Shown here one piece after another: positions 8,646 to 17,960 of a stretch of DNA of 64,000 bases; positions within the stretch are counted from its first letter, which is position 1; the number at the start of each line of letters is the position of its first letter. A model generated the notes under the pieces. That model did no database searches. It was given only the letters and a program-made list of their open reading frames with translations, and had not been told where the DNA came from. Source of the stretch: Nitratidesulfovibrio sp. (GTDB lineage: Bacteria > Desulfobacterota > Desulfovibrionia > Desulfovibrionales > Desulfovibrionaceae). Made by a program: the position numbers and the translations under genes. The stretch is from NCBI RefSeq assembly GCF_040373385.1, contig NZ_JBDXXH010000002.1, positions 372,001 to 436,000 of the forward strand. The letters run 5' to 3'.

Positions 8646-11453
8646 CTAGGGCAGCACGCGCACGGTGTACGCCCCATCCACCTTCAGGTACTTGCGGGCC
8701 AGCGCGCGCAGGGCATCGGCGTCCAGCTTGGCCGCCTTGTCCACCATCTGCTTGTTGAAGGCCAGCGGGTAGCCCTGCGATGCCAGCACCGCCGCCTCGG
8801 AACTGCGGCTGCCAAGGCGCTGGTGTTCGCGGTAGTAGTCGCCTTCCAGCTGGTTCTTGCCGCGCCGCAGTTCGTCGTCGGGCAGGGTGTCGGCGTGCAG
8901 GCGGGCGATGACGTCCTTGAAGCCCTGCGTGGCCTGGTCCAGCTTGCCCGGCTCGGTGCCGATGTAGAAGATCATGAACCCGGCCTTTTCCGACTGCCAG
9001 TTCATGGCGGTGACGGTGTAGCCAAGGCCCTGTTCGTCGCGCAGGTCGCGGAACAGCAGGCCGCTCTGGCCGGACAGGATGGCCTGCATCAGTTCAAGGC
9101 CGGGGGTGTCGTCGCTTTTCAGCGGCGCGGTGGGAAAGACCAGCATCAGGTGGGCCTGGTTGCGGCCCGGCAGGTGCAGGTCCAGCCCCTTGTCCTTGCT
9201 CCAGTTGGGCGCGGACAGGCTGGCGGGCTTGGCGTCGGGCGCGGGCAGCTCTTTTGCGTGGCGGATGACCGCCTCGCGGTCGTACTGGCCGCACACGGCC
9301 ATCACCCACGGCTGGCGCACCTGCTGCGCCCAGAAGCCGCGCACGTCGGCCACGCCGAACTGCTGCACCGTTTCCGGCATGCCCAGATGGTAGTAGCCGT
9401 AGGTGTGGCCGGGGAACAGGAAGGGTGTCAGATGGCGGAAAGCCAGGCCCATGGGCTGGTCTTCGCGCGCCTTGATGGCGGCCACCTGGTTTACCCGTTC
9501 GCGGCCCACTTCCGCGTCGGCAAAGGCGGGCGCGCTCAGCACCTGCCCCAGCAGGGCGAACATATCGTCATTGAAGCGCGAAGGCTGGCGCAGCGCCAGG
9601 CTGAAGGTCTGCCGTCCGGCAGCAGCGCCAAGGCTGGCGGCGCGGTCGGACTGGTAGGCTTCCATGGACGGGGCGTCCAGCCCGTTCGCGATGCCCGCGG
9701 CCTTGGCCCCGGCGGACTGCGGCGTGGGCAGGGTGCCCTTTACCAGCGCGCTGGCGGCCAGCGATGCCAGGCCCTGCTTGCCTTCGGGCAGCAGCGCGTT
9801 GCCGCCGCTGAACACCATGTCCACCGCCGTGTAGGGCAGGGTGGCGTCGGGCATGAGGATGAGCGTGCGGCCCTTGCCAAGGTCGATGACCTCGGTCTTG
9901 TCGGCCACGGCGGCGGATGCGGCGTCGTCCCCGGCGCGGGCCGGGGCGGGCCAGGCTTTCGCCAGCGCGGCGGCAAGGTCGGGCGTCTGCGATGTTTCCG
10001 GCGTCAGGACCACCACGGAAAGCCGTTCGGGCCGCAGCCAGCGGGTGATCAGGTCGTGCAGGGTGGCGGGGGTGACGTCGTGCAGGCCGCGCAGGTAGTT
10101 GGTTTCGCCCTGCACGCCGGTGAAGAACTGGAAGTAGCCGAGCTTGGAGGCAAGGCCGGGCAGGGTTTCCTTGGCCCGGAACATGTCGTCCTCAAGGTTC
10201 AGCTTGGCGCGTTCGATGTCCTCTGCCGTGAAACGGCTGGCGGACAGCGAGGCAAGGTCCGCCGTCAGGGCGGTCCAGAAGGCGTCCAGCTTGTCGGCGT
10301 CCAGTTCTGCCGTCAGGTACAGCATGCCCACGCGCTCGAAGCTGTAATTGGACACCGAAATGGAATCCACCAGTTGCTTTTCGTACTTGTAGGTGCGGTA
10401 CAGCAGCGAGGTGCGGTCACCGCCCAGCAGTTGGGCCAGCACGTCAAGCTGGGGCGACTGCGCATCGCCAAAGCCGGGTACCGGGAAGGAAATGCCCAGG
10501 TACACCTTGTTCCACGGGCCGGGTTCTATCTTGACCGTGGGCGCAGAGGGCGCGGGGGCGGCGGTACTTGCGGACTTGGCTACCTTTTCCGTTTTGGCGG
10601 GCTTTTCGGCCTTGGCGGATTTGGCGGATGCGGGCGTGGCGGCCTTGCCGCCGTCCGCCTTGCCGCCATCAGCCAGCGCGAGCGGCTGGGCCAGCAGCTT
10701 TTCCGCGTCGATGGGCGCGGGCGGGGTGACCGTGGCGTCGTTCTTCAGGTCGCCGAACAGGCGCTGCGCCTCGGCCAGGGCCTCCGCCGGGTTCACGTTG
10801 CCGACAACGGCCAGCAGCATGGACTGCGGCTGGTAGTGCCTGCGAATGTAGTCGCGGATCTCGTCCGCCGTGAACGACTTGATGGTCTCGCGCAGGCCGA
10901 TGATGGGCGAAGCATAGGGCGTGCCGTTCAGGGTCAGGGCCTGCATGTGCTGGAACAGCCGGTTGTCCGGGCTGTCCTCGCCGCGTTGCAGTTCGGCCAG
11001 GATGACTTCCTTTTCCGATTCCAGCTCGGCGGGGTCCAGCGTGGGGTGGAAGGCCATGTCCTTCAGCACGTCCATGCCCAGCTTCCATTGCGCGGCGGGC
11101 ATGTCGGTAAGGTACACGGTGTAGTCGAAGCTGGTGGCGGCGTTCAGGTAGCCGCCAGCGCGTTCCACGTCGCGGGCGACGGTGCCCTTGGGGCGGTTTT
11201 CCGTGCCCTTGAACACCATGTGTTCCAGCACGTGGCTTATGCCTGCCTCGCGCGGGGTTTCGTAGGTGGAACCGGCGTGCACGTACAGGCGCAGCGAGGC
11301 CAGCGGAAAACGCTCGTCCGGCTGGATGAGCACCGTCAGGCCGTTGGAAAGTCGCGTCAGCTGTGGGGCCGGGGCTGTGGGCGTGGCGGCCGTTGCTGCG
11401 GTCGGCATCGTCAGGGCTCCGAGGAGGAGAAACAGGGTGAGAAGGGTGCGCAT
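8646..11453 (-). CDS. Periplasmic M16-family zinc metallopeptidase, duplicated-domain form
   Basis: The 935-residue protein starts with a cleavable signal peptide (MRTLLTLFLLLGALTMPTAA...) and a first peptidase unit with the inverted zinc motif HVLEH at residues 74-78. The third ligand is probably Glu154, 76 residues further on. A Lys/Ala/Pro-rich linker of about 50 residues (around KAEKPAKTEKVAKS) follows after about residue 260 and interrupts the first half. The second M16 unit begins near residue 520 and lacks the zinc motif, as is normal for the non-catalytic half of a clam-shell PqqL/pitrilysin enzyme. Likely role: degrading peptides in the periplasm. The linker is longer than usual and may be lineage-specific. 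GGAGACATTCGCA precedes the ATG. Confidence 0.92.
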   Translation of the reverse strand: MRTLLTLFLLLGALTMPTAATAATPTAPAPQLTRLSNGLTVLIQPDERFPLASLRLYVHAGSTYETPREAGISHVLEHMVFKGTENRPKGTVARDVERAGGYLNAATSFDYTVYLTDMPAAQWKLGMDVLKDMAFHPTLDPAELESEKEVILAELQRGEDSPDNRLFQHMQALTLNGTPYASPIIGLRETIKSFTADEIRDYIRRHYQPQSMLLAVVGNVNPAEALAEAQRLFGDLKNDATVTPPAPIDAEKLLAQPLALADGGKADGGKAATPASAKSAKAEKPAKTEKVAKSASTAAPAPSAPTVKIEPGPWNKVYLGISFPVPGFGDAQSPQLDVLAQLLGGDRTSLLYRTYKYEKQLVDSISVSNYSFERVGMLYLTAELDADKLDAFWTALTADLASLSASRFTAEDIERAKLNLEDDMFRAKETLPGLASKLGYFQFFTGVQGETNYLRGLHDVTPATLHDLITRWLRPERLSVVVLTPETSQTPDLAAALAKAWPAPARAGDDAASAAVADKTEVIDLGKGRTLILMPDATLPYTAVDMVFSGGNALLPEGKQGLASLAASALVKGTLPTPQSAGAKAAGIANGLDAPSMEAYQSDRAASLGAAAGRQTFSLALRQPSRFNDDMFALLGQVLSAPAFADAEVGRERVNQVAAIKAREDQPMGLAFRHLTPFLFPGHTYGYYHLGMPETVQQFGVADVRGFWAQQVRQPWVMAVCGQYDREAVIRHAKELPAPDAKPASLSAPNWSKDKGLDLHLPGRNQAHLMLVFPTAPLKSDDTPGLELMQAILSGQSGLLFRDLRDEQGLGYTVTAMNWQSEKAGFMIFYIGTEPGKLDQATQGFKDVIARLHADTLPDDELRRGKNQLEGDYYREHQRLGSRSSEAAVLASQGYPLAFNKQMVDKAAKLDADALRALARKYLKVDGAYTVRVLP

Positions 11454-11845
11454 TGCGAATGTCTCCGATGTGCCGCGCGGGGCGGCGTGCGCTGTGTCGT
11501 GCCGGCTGCCGGAACGGCGGCTGGCGATGGCCGGATGTCAGGCGGCGCGGCCCTTGCAAGGGTGCGCCCACGGGGTCTGGTGCGTCGGCCTGCCGACGGC
11601 CCGAAGGGGGCCGTGCATGCAGGCTCCGTACGGCGGGGCCGACAGGTACATGTAATCGTTTCCCGGCGCAAGGCAAGGTGGCGGCGGAAGACAAAACGGC
11701 GCTTTGTTGCTACTGACGCAGTGGAAAGCCGCGCAAAAGGGCGCGTGCAGCGGTGCGGACGCGCGCCGCTGCCCTGCGGAACCCGGCCAGGCGGCCCGCA
11801 TAATCATGTTTCCGGTGCGCCGCCCGGCGTACAGACTACAAGGCA
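11454..11845. other. Divergent promoter region between M16 peptidase and Hpt-STAS genes
   Basis: This 392-base gap separates a minus-strand and a plus-strand gene, so both promoters should be here. It is GC-rich, with a small hairpin around 11590-11610 (GGCCCGAAGGGGGCC). No convincing -35/-10, sigma54 or sigma28 match was found. Confidence 0.5.
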
Positions 11846-13720
11846 ATGCAACGACTTCTCAAACAATACCGCAATGACGTGGGCGACGTGCTGGCCGAGG
11901 CCGACGTGCACCTGCTGGAACTGGAAGTGGCGGGCGAACGGGCCGACCCGGAACTGCTGGGCCGTCTGTCGCGTCTGGTGCACGGGCTGCGCGGCGCGGC
12001 CGGGCTGCTGGGGTTGGAGGGAGCCTGCCGCATGGCCCGCATGCTGGAAGCGGCCTTTGAACTGGCGCGTGACGGTTCGCTGCCGCTTTCGGCGCAGGCC
12101 GTTTCCGCGCTGGAAGGGTGCATGCGGGCGCTGGCCGGGCTTTCCGGCGTGGTGGAGACGGAAGAAGGGGCCACTGGCCCCATTGCCCTCGCCAAGGATG
12201 CACTCTCCGACGCTGCCGGGCAGTATCCGGCGGTATGTGTTACCGGCGACCCCAACGCGCTGGACCGGGAGGATTCGCCCGCCGGGCGGTCGCGGCTGCG
12301 GCTGGGGGCCCTGCTGGACGAGGCGCTGCCCGAGTCGCTGCGGGTTCCCGCGCGGGAACAACTGCCGGTTTGCGATCCCGACGGGCATTGCCTGTTCGAC
12401 CTGCACGGCATTGACGTGTTGCGCGCCCGGCGCGACGGGCTGTATCTGTACGTGGTGGAGTTTGGCGGCTCCGACGACCTGCTGCGCAAGGACCTGAGCC
12501 CGCTGGGGCTGCTGGCCTTCCTGCGCAAGAGCGGGCTTGTGCTCGACGCGCGCTTTGTGCCGGGTGCGGACGGTGCGGAGCCGGGAATGCCCGGTTGCGG
12601 ACTGCACGTGCTGTACGCGTCGATCCTGGAGCCGGACCTTGTGAACACGGTATTTCAGGTGGAATCGGCCAGGGTGCACCCCATCGACGTGGAAAGGGTG
12701 CGCTACGGCGAGTCGGGTTGGCTGCGCGCACCTGCGCGTACCGCCTCCATGGCGGTGATGGCCGCGCGCGAGGCGCCCGATGCCGACAGCATCGACGATC
12801 TGGTGCGCCAGTACGACACGGCCATGCTGAAAATGCGGGAGGATACCATGAGCAACGGTACCGACGACGAAAGCAGGTTTTCCGGCTTGGTGGTGGACCC
12901 CGATGCCGAGGAACGTCGACTGGCCGAACTGGAAGCGGAACTGGCCGCTGGCATGGATGCCCTGTCGCTTGATGACGATGGGGATGACGGGGAGGGCGAT
13001 GCCTCTCGGCGTGCCCTGGCCTCTCTGATCGGCGGCATGGTGGGGGACGACGCCGAACCGGATGCCCCCGATCTGCCCGATGTGCCCGATGGGCCCGAGA
13101 TGGCTGTCGCGCCTGATTCGCTGCATTTGCCGGATGGATTGGATGGATCGGATGGGGAGGACGGGGCAGCTGCCGTGGCGGGCCATGATCCTGCGATGGA
13201 TGACGCCGATGCCGACCTGTTCGCCGACCCCGACGCCGACCTGTTCGCCGACAGCGGCGACGCGCCGGATCTTTCGTATCTGGACGCCGTGCTGGCGGAG
13301 CGGCCGGATAGCGGCGTGGCCCTGGATCTTTCCGCCGGAACCCCCAGCCGCACCGTGGCCGGGTTCACCGTGCGCGCCGCCGATGGCGACGCATCCCCCC
13401 TGGGCGGCGCAAAGGGGGTGCTGGTGCTGTCCGGCGAGGTGACCATCGAACGCGGGGCCGACCTGCGCGAGGCACTGCTGGATGTGCTGGAGAGCTTTGC
13501 GGCGGTGCGCATCGACATGTCCGGCGTTACGGCGGCGGACCTGACCCTGGTGCAGCTGCTGCAATCGGCTGCCGTCACCGCGCGCTCGCGCGGGGTGGAC
13601 CTGGCGGCCACCGGTCCGGTTTCCGAAGCCGTGGCCGAGGCGGCGCGCCGCACCGGGCTGGACGTTCCGGGCATCCGCCGCGTGGGGCTGGAAAAGTTGC
13701 TGCTTGTCGGGTGCCTGTAG
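11846..13720 (+). CDS. Hpt-STAS hybrid signalling protein with long acidic linker
   Basis: The 624-residue protein begins with a histidine phosphotransfer domain: residues 40-60 hold VHGLRGAAGLLGLEG, with His46 in the classic HxLRG site. The middle (residues 150-290) contains a stretch with a CheW-like feel (LRVPAREQLPV... DLHGIDVLRARRDGLYLYVVEFG), then a very acidic, repetitive linker (about 340-480) full of DxPD and DADLFAD units. The C-terminus (about 525-624) is a STAS domain, GVLVLSGEVTIERGADLREAL..., as in anti-anti-sigma factors. No CheA ATPase domain is present. It probably receives phosphate from a separate kinase and passes the state to a partner through STAS. It forms a single plus-strand unit closed by the terminator at 13762. 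Confidence 0.8.
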   Translation: MQRLLKQYRNDVGDVLAEADVHLLELEVAGERADPELLGRLSRLVHGLRGAAGLLGLEGACRMARMLEAAFELARDGSLPLSAQAVSALEGCMRALAGLSGVVETEEGATGPIALAKDALSDAAGQYPAVCVTGDPNALDREDSPAGRSRLRLGALLDEALPESLRVPAREQLPVCDPDGHCLFDLHGIDVLRARRDGLYLYVVEFGGSDDLLRKDLSPLGLLAFLRKSGLVLDARFVPGADGAEPGMPGCGLHVLYASILEPDLVNTVFQVESARVHPIDVERVRYGESGWLRAPARTASMAVMAAREAPDADSIDDLVRQYDTAMLKMREDTMSNGTDDESRFSGLVVDPDAEERRLAELEAELAAGMDALSLDDDGDDGEGDASRRALASLIGGMVGDDAEPDAPDLPDVPDGPEMAVAPDSLHLPDGLDGSDGEDGAAAVAGHDPAMDDADADLFADPDADLFADSGDAPDLSYLDAVLAERPDSGVALDLSAGTPSRTVAGFTVRAADGDASPLGGAKGVLVLSGEVTIERGADLREALLDVLESFAAVRIDMSGVTAADLTLVQLLQSAAVTARSRGVDLAATGPVSEAVAEAARRTGLDVPGIRRVGLEKLLLVGCL

Positions 13721-14029
13721 CCTGTCGGCGCCATCTGCATCCGTTGCGCGAGGTATTATCCGAAACGGCGCGTCCTTGGGGGACGCGCCGTTTTCTCGTG
13801 GCGTGGCGTGGCGTGGCGGGCGGGGGCGTGGCGTCGCTGCGTTGTGCGTGGCTTTTTGGGCGGACGTTTTGGGGCGAGGCAGGAGGAGGCCAGAAGGAGA
13901 TCAGGAGGAGGCCAAGGGGGAGGGCAGGCGGGGGCGAAACGGAGAGCGTGCGGATATCCGGGGGAGCCGCTGGGGGAAACCAGCGTTTTTCAGGACGGCT
14001 TGCCTTGATCGTGGCGGCTGGCCGGGCCG
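13721..14029. other. Intergenic region after the Hpt-STAS gene
   Basis: Apart from the terminator at 13762-13795, the 309 bases are purine-rich (AGGAGGAGGCC-type runs near 13877-13935) with no believable gene, promoter or RNA. Confidence 0.5.
13762..13795 (+). terminator. Intrinsic terminator of the Hpt-STAS gene, probably bidirectional
   Basis: The stem GGCGCGTCC / GGGACGCGCC is flanked by AAAC on one side and GTTTTCT on the other, so it can end transcripts from either strand. It lies about 45 bases after the stop of the plus-strand gene. On the minus strand it lies downstream of the 90-residue gene at 14030-14302. Confidence 0.85.
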
Positions 14030-14302
14030 TCAGGCCGCGCAGGCAGCCACGGGGCCGTCGCAGTAGTCGTTGATGAACTGGCCGACCTGCACGCCCAGAT
14101 GCACGCACTCAATGCCGTCCAGACACCTGGCCGCATCCGTGGCGTTGATGTGGGTCCACAGTTCGTTGCCGTTCTTGCGCATGCGGACGATCCAGGCATC
14201 CTTGGCGTCGTCAAAGGTGATGCGCAGGGAAATGCCGTGCCTGTCCAGGGCGGGATGTATCTCGCGAATCTTGTCCGCGAGAATGGTGGCGGTGATGTTC
14301 AT
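14030..14302 (-). CDS. Small conserved-looking hypothetical protein, 90 residues
   Basis: The product MNITATILADKIREIHPALD... reads as a compact mixed alpha/beta domain: an N-terminal helix, strands around ISLRITFDD and AWIVRMRKNGNELWTHI, and a final helix. Codon use and composition match the neighbours, and the start has GGGAGGATCC just upstream. There is no signal peptide or membrane segment. Two Cys lie near CLDGIECVHLG. I recognise no family. It stands alone between convergent terminators. A transcript of its own is implied by the downstream bidirectional hairpin at 13762. Confidence 0.65.
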   Translation of the reverse strand: MNITATILADKIREIHPALDRHGISLRITFDDAKDAWIVRMRKNGNELWTHINATDAARCLDGIECVHLGVQVGQFINDYCDGPVAACAA

Positions 14303-14449
14303 GGGATCCTCCCGGCGGATTTGACCGCCTAAGGAAACGATAGTGCCTAATCCGGGAATTGCAATGGCGCTCTCTTCTGGGGCCGGTAGCGAAGATGGAG
14401 CAGATAATCGCTTTTTTCGATTGAACGGGTGTGCATGCGGTTTTTTAGA

Positions 14450-14487
14450 ACGACAACGGGGCCACCTCCTGATGGAGGCGGCCCCGT
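14450..14487 (-). terminator. Intrinsic terminator of the radical SAM gene
   Basis: On the minus strand a 12-pair stem CGGGGCCGCCTCC / GGAGGTGGCCCCG with an ATCA loop follows the radical SAM gene's stop by 23 bases. The trailing sequence is GTTGTCGTTCT then AAAAAACC, so the T-run is weak but the stem is very stable. Confidence 0.75.
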
Positions 14488-14510
14488 GAATATTCCGGTA
14501 TTGTGGCGTG

Positions 14511-17180
14511 TTATGCGCGGGCCACTCCGTCGAAGCGCTGGGACAGCTTGAGCAGGTGCACCTCGTGGATTTCGGCCTGCGGGGTCACGGCGCGGGCCAG
14601 CGAAAGGGGCGACAGGTACAGCGCGGTCCAGTCCATGTCCAGCAGTACGCTGCCGTCGTCGCGCACCTCGATGGAACGGAACAGGGGGCGGATGTCGGTG
14701 GTGCGTTCGCCCTTCTTGGTTTCGCGCGTCCATTCCTGCGTGGACGCGGCGGCAAAGTCGCGCCAGACCAGCATGAACGCGTCCCGGCGCGTTGCATCCA
14801 CGCCGTAGCGCAGTTCGAAGGTTTCTCCGGCGGGCTGCGGCGCGGTGTTGCGGCCCACGGGCAGTTCCTCCACAAAGGTCACCCGCATGCCGCGCGGCAG
14901 GCGGCCATCCAGTGCGCGGCGCACCTCGTCGGCGGTGCGGTATTCGCGCAGGTACACGGCCAGCCATTCCGCCCGGCTGGCCACGCCCACGGGCAGGGCG
15001 CGCCCGAACGAGAGCAGCGGCAGGGGGTGGAATCCGCGCGAGAACGCGGGCGGCAGTCCGGCCCGGCGCAGGGCGCGCTCGAACAGCGATTGCAGTTCAA
15101 GCTGGCTGAGGAACACCGCCATGTCTTCCTTGGTGTACCAGATGCGGTAATGGCCCGCCTTCAGCGCCAGGTCGTCGGAAATCTGCGGCGGTTTGTCCGT
15201 CTTTTCCGGCATGCGCACCCGGCCGTGCTCGTCCAGGGTGGGCTGGTGGGCCTGCTGGTCGCGCTGGGGCAGGTTGGTGCGGTTGGCGTACGCGGCAACG
15301 CCGGGCAGCTTGTCCAGGCGGGATGGGGACGATTTTGTGTCGCACACCCCGCACAGGTGGCAGGCGCCGTAGCGGCAGTCGCCCGTCAGCTTCATGTCCA
15401 GCGCTCGGTGGCGTTCGCGCAGCAGGAATTCGCGGCTGGCACCGGAATCCAGATGGTCCCAGGGCAGCGGCTCGTCCTCGCCGCGCTCGCGGGTGTAGTC
15501 CGAGGAGGCAAGGCCGTGTTCGGCCATGGCGTCCAGCCACGGGGCAAGATCGAATCCTTCGACCCAACTGCTGAAGACGGCGCCCTTGCGGTAGGCGCTT
15601 TCCACCACGTCGGCCAGGCGCCTGTCCCCGCGCGAAAAGATGCCCTCCAGCGCGCTCATGGAGGCCTCGTGCCAGCGCATCTTCAGGCATTTCTCGCCCT
15701 TGAAGCGCGCGCGCAGGTAGCCGATGCGGTCGCGGATTTCTTCAAGCGACAGTTGACGTTCCCACTGGAACGGGGTGTGCGGCTTGGGCACGAAGGGTGA
15801 TATGGCCGCCGTCACCTGCAAGCGGCGGATGCCCGGCCCGGCGGCGTCGCGCACCTTGCGGCACAGGTCCACGATGGCGTCCACGTCTTCGCGCGTTTCG
15901 GTGGGCAGGCCGATCATGAAATACAGCTTCACCTGCTGCCAGCCGTGCTCGAACAGCTTCTGCACGTGCAGCAGCAGGCCTTCCTCGGTGACGCCCTTGT
16001 TGATCACGTCGCGCAGGCGCTGGCTGCCCGCTTCCGGCGCAAGGGTGGCCCCGGTGCGGCGAATGCCCGCCATGCGGCGCATGATTTCGTCGTCGATGGA
16101 CCCCACCCGCAAGGACGGCAGCGAAACCGCCACCTGCTCCTGCGCGCAGCGGTCCACGGTGGACAGGAACAACTGCTTGAGCGCGGAAAAATCGCCCGTG
16201 CTCAGGGACAGAAAGGACACGTCGTCGTAGCCGGTCTGGCCCAGACATTCATCAAGCAGTGCATGAAGGTTTTTGGTGGAGCGTTCGCGCGCCGGGCGAT
16301 AGATGATGCCCGCCTGGCAGAAGCGGCAGCCGCGCGTGCAGCCACGGCCTATCTCCAGCGCCAGCCGGTTGTGCACCGCGCCGAAGGGCACGGTCTGGCT
16401 GGCCGGGTAGCGGGCGGTGTCCATGTCGGCCACCACGCGCCGGGCCACGCGGGTGTAGCCCGCATCGCCTGGCGATGGGGGGGGCGATTGGGGGACCAGC
16501 AAGGGGCGGGGCGGGGTGCCGGGCACGTTGCGCGCCGTATCCGGCGGCACGGAGCCTTCGAAGAACTCCGGCACGTACACGCCGGGAATGCGCCGGGCGT
16601 CGTCCAGAAAGCGGGACCGGGAATGCCCGGCGGCGCGGGCGGCAGACAGCAGGTCCACCAGTTCCGCCATCACCTCTTCGCCTTCGCCCAGCACCATCAG
16701 GTCCATGAACGGGGCCAGCGGTTCCGCCGCCAGGGTGCAGCCGCCGCCAGCCATGATCACCGGCCACGCGGCCAGCGAATCGGCCTTGGCCCGTTCCGCC
16801 GCGCGCAGGGGAATGCCCGCCAGGTCCAGCATGTACAGCACGTTGGAATAGCACAGCTCATGCGTGATGCTGAACCCCACGAGGTGCGTGGCCGCCAACG
16901 GGGTATCCGACTCCAGCGTGGCCAGCGGCACGCCGCGCTGGCGCAGCACCGCGCCCGCGTCGCGGCAGGGGGTGAACACCCGCTCGGCCCACACGTCGGG
17001 CCGTTCGTTCAGGATGGCGTACAGGATCTTCTGCCCAAGGTAGGACATGCCCACCTCGTACATGTCGGGAAAGGCCAGCGCCACGCGCAGGGTTGCGGCG
17101 TCGGGCGTCTTGTGGACGGTACCTTCCTCGATGCCGATGTAGCGGCTGGGCTTGGGCAGCAGGGGCAGAAGTTCGCGCAT
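14511..17180 (-). CDS. B12-binding radical SAM protein with C-terminal DUF2344 domain
   Basis: The 889-residue protein belongs to the TIGR03960-type family. An N-terminal cobalamin-binding-like domain (residues 1-200, including GFSITHELCYSNVLYML and a GEGEE loop) is followed by a radical SAM core. The 4Fe-4S site is in GCTRGCRFCQAG, a CxxxCxxC motif. A second Cys-rich stretch (CRYGACHLCGVC) is followed by the DUF2344 domain from about residue 650 (YRIWYTKEDMAVFLSQLELQ...). In other bacteria a stand-alone DUF2344 protein lies next to this enzyme; here both are one chain. The reaction is not established, though tRNA or ribosome modification has been suggested for relatives. The ATG at 17180 follows CAGGAACC. 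Confidence 0.88.
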   Translation of the reverse strand: MRELLPLLPKPSRYIGIEEGTVHKTPDAATLRVALAFPDMYEVGMSYLGQKILYAILNERPDVWAERVFTPCRDAGAVLRQRGVPLATLESDTPLAATHLVGFSITHELCYSNVLYMLDLAGIPLRAAERAKADSLAAWPVIMAGGGCTLAAEPLAPFMDLMVLGEGEEVMAELVDLLSAARAAGHSRSRFLDDARRIPGVYVPEFFEGSVPPDTARNVPGTPPRPLLVPQSPPPSPGDAGYTRVARRVVADMDTARYPASQTVPFGAVHNRLALEIGRGCTRGCRFCQAGIIYRPARERSTKNLHALLDECLGQTGYDDVSFLSLSTGDFSALKQLFLSTVDRCAQEQVAVSLPSLRVGSIDDEIMRRMAGIRRTGATLAPEAGSQRLRDVINKGVTEEGLLLHVQKLFEHGWQQVKLYFMIGLPTETREDVDAIVDLCRKVRDAAGPGIRRLQVTAAISPFVPKPHTPFQWERQLSLEEIRDRIGYLRARFKGEKCLKMRWHEASMSALEGIFSRGDRRLADVVESAYRKGAVFSSWVEGFDLAPWLDAMAEHGLASSDYTRERGEDEPLPWDHLDSGASREFLLRERHRALDMKLTGDCRYGACHLCGVCDTKSSPSRLDKLPGVAAYANRTNLPQRDQQAHQPTLDEHGRVRMPEKTDKPPQISDDLALKAGHYRIWYTKEDMAVFLSQLELQSLFERALRRAGLPPAFSRGFHPLPLLSFGRALPVGVASRAEWLAVYLREYRTADEVRRALDGRLPRGMRVTFVEELPVGRNTAPQPAGETFELRYGVDATRRDAFMLVWRDFAAASTQEWTRETKKGERTTDIRPLFRSIEVRDDGSVLLDMDWTALYLSPLSLARAVTPQAEIHEVHLLKLSQRFDGVARA

Positions 17181-17507
17181 GGTTCCTGATGGGGATGAAA
17201 GGTGCGATGGGTGAGGGCAGTGCGGGGGCACCGCCAGTCGTGAAGGCGGAAAGGCAGACAGGGGCAGACAGGGGCAGACCGGTCCGAAGACGGACAGACG
17301 CGGATGCAGGGCATTCCGGCAGCTTGGAGGCACGGGCCGATTCCGTACGTTGGCCGCCGTTGCCCGGAGTCGACATGAAAAGGGGGGCGGCAGCGCCACC
17401 CCCCGGAATATGCCGCAAACAGGCCGGAACATGCCACACGAAGGCCGGATGCGCGCGCGGTGCCCCGGTGGGGCTTTCCGCGTGGTCGCGCAGGCCGTGT
17501 GCCGGGC
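17181..17507. other. Gene-free interval, upstream of the radical SAM gene
   Basis: The 327 bases contain repeated GGCAGACAGGGGCAGAC-like motifs around 17249-17290 and no reading frame with family features. It must hold the promoter for the radical SAM gene and the end of the small gene at 17508, but no clear promoter or terminator is visible. Confidence 0.45.
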
Positions 17508-17876
17508 CTACTTCTTCAGCAGGTCGGAAATGCCGGTGATCTTGCCGCCCGCCGGACCCTTGGTGAGGTTCAGGTTGCCGAGCCCGCCGCCAAGGCCGCC
17601 GGTGGCCAGGGTGAGGTTGGACGTGGCTTCGAGGTACTTGGTCTTCAGTTCCTCGGGGCAGGTCTTGTACTCGTAGATGACGTGCACGCGGCTGATGGTG
17701 CCGTCGAAGCCCTGCTCGAAGGGATAGCCGTACGGCAGCAGCATCATCTGCACACCCTGCTGGGTGGGCACGGTCTGCAACGCGGCCACGTCCTTGAGCG
17801 AGTTGGAGGCTTCGTCGAACTTGCCGAGCACCAGTTCGCCATTCACGAGTTTCACCAGTCTGATATCGTAGGCCAT
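17508..17876 (-). CDS. Small protein with LSm/Hfq-like sequence pattern
   Basis: The 122-residue product starts MAYDIRLVKLVNGELVLGKF, a pattern of strand, NGE turn and second strand typical of the Sm fold. A variable loop follows, then MLLPYGYPFEQG and a helix with CPEELKTKYLEATSN. The order (VKLxNGExVxGxF, a PYxxP-like strand, then ExLxxxYxxxT) is like the small Sm-like proteins known from phages and some bacteria. The last 30 residues are a Gly-rich tail. The AAGGAG site at nine bases fixes the start at 17876. It could bind RNA or ssDNA, or be a ring-forming scaffold. This is inference from pattern only; the gene is otherwise unknown and stands alone. Confidence 0.7.
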   Translation of the reverse strand: MAYDIRLVKLVNGELVLGKFDEASNSLKDVAALQTVPTQQGVQMMLLPYGYPFEQGFDGTISRVHVIYEYKTCPEELKTKYLEATSNLTLATGGLGGGLGNLNLTKGPAGGKITGISDLLKK

Positions 17877-17960
17877 CGGGGGTGTCTCCTTGGTGATTGG
17901 TTCCCGGCATAGGTAGGGGCTGGGGCTGTTGCTGTCAAGCAACGGCGCGCCGTGGCTCCA

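Noticed and set aside
8823..12497. A 1224-codon open frame on the plus strand across the M16 peptidase gene
   Set aside because: It is antisense to a full-length peptidase with a zinc motif and signal peptide, and its own product shows only Val/Gly/Gln-rich shadow composition without motifs.
17181..17432. An N-terminal extension of the radical SAM protein by 84 residues
   Set aside because: The extension is low-complexity and repeat-derived, while the family begins at MRELLPLLPKPSRY, which has its own ribosome site.
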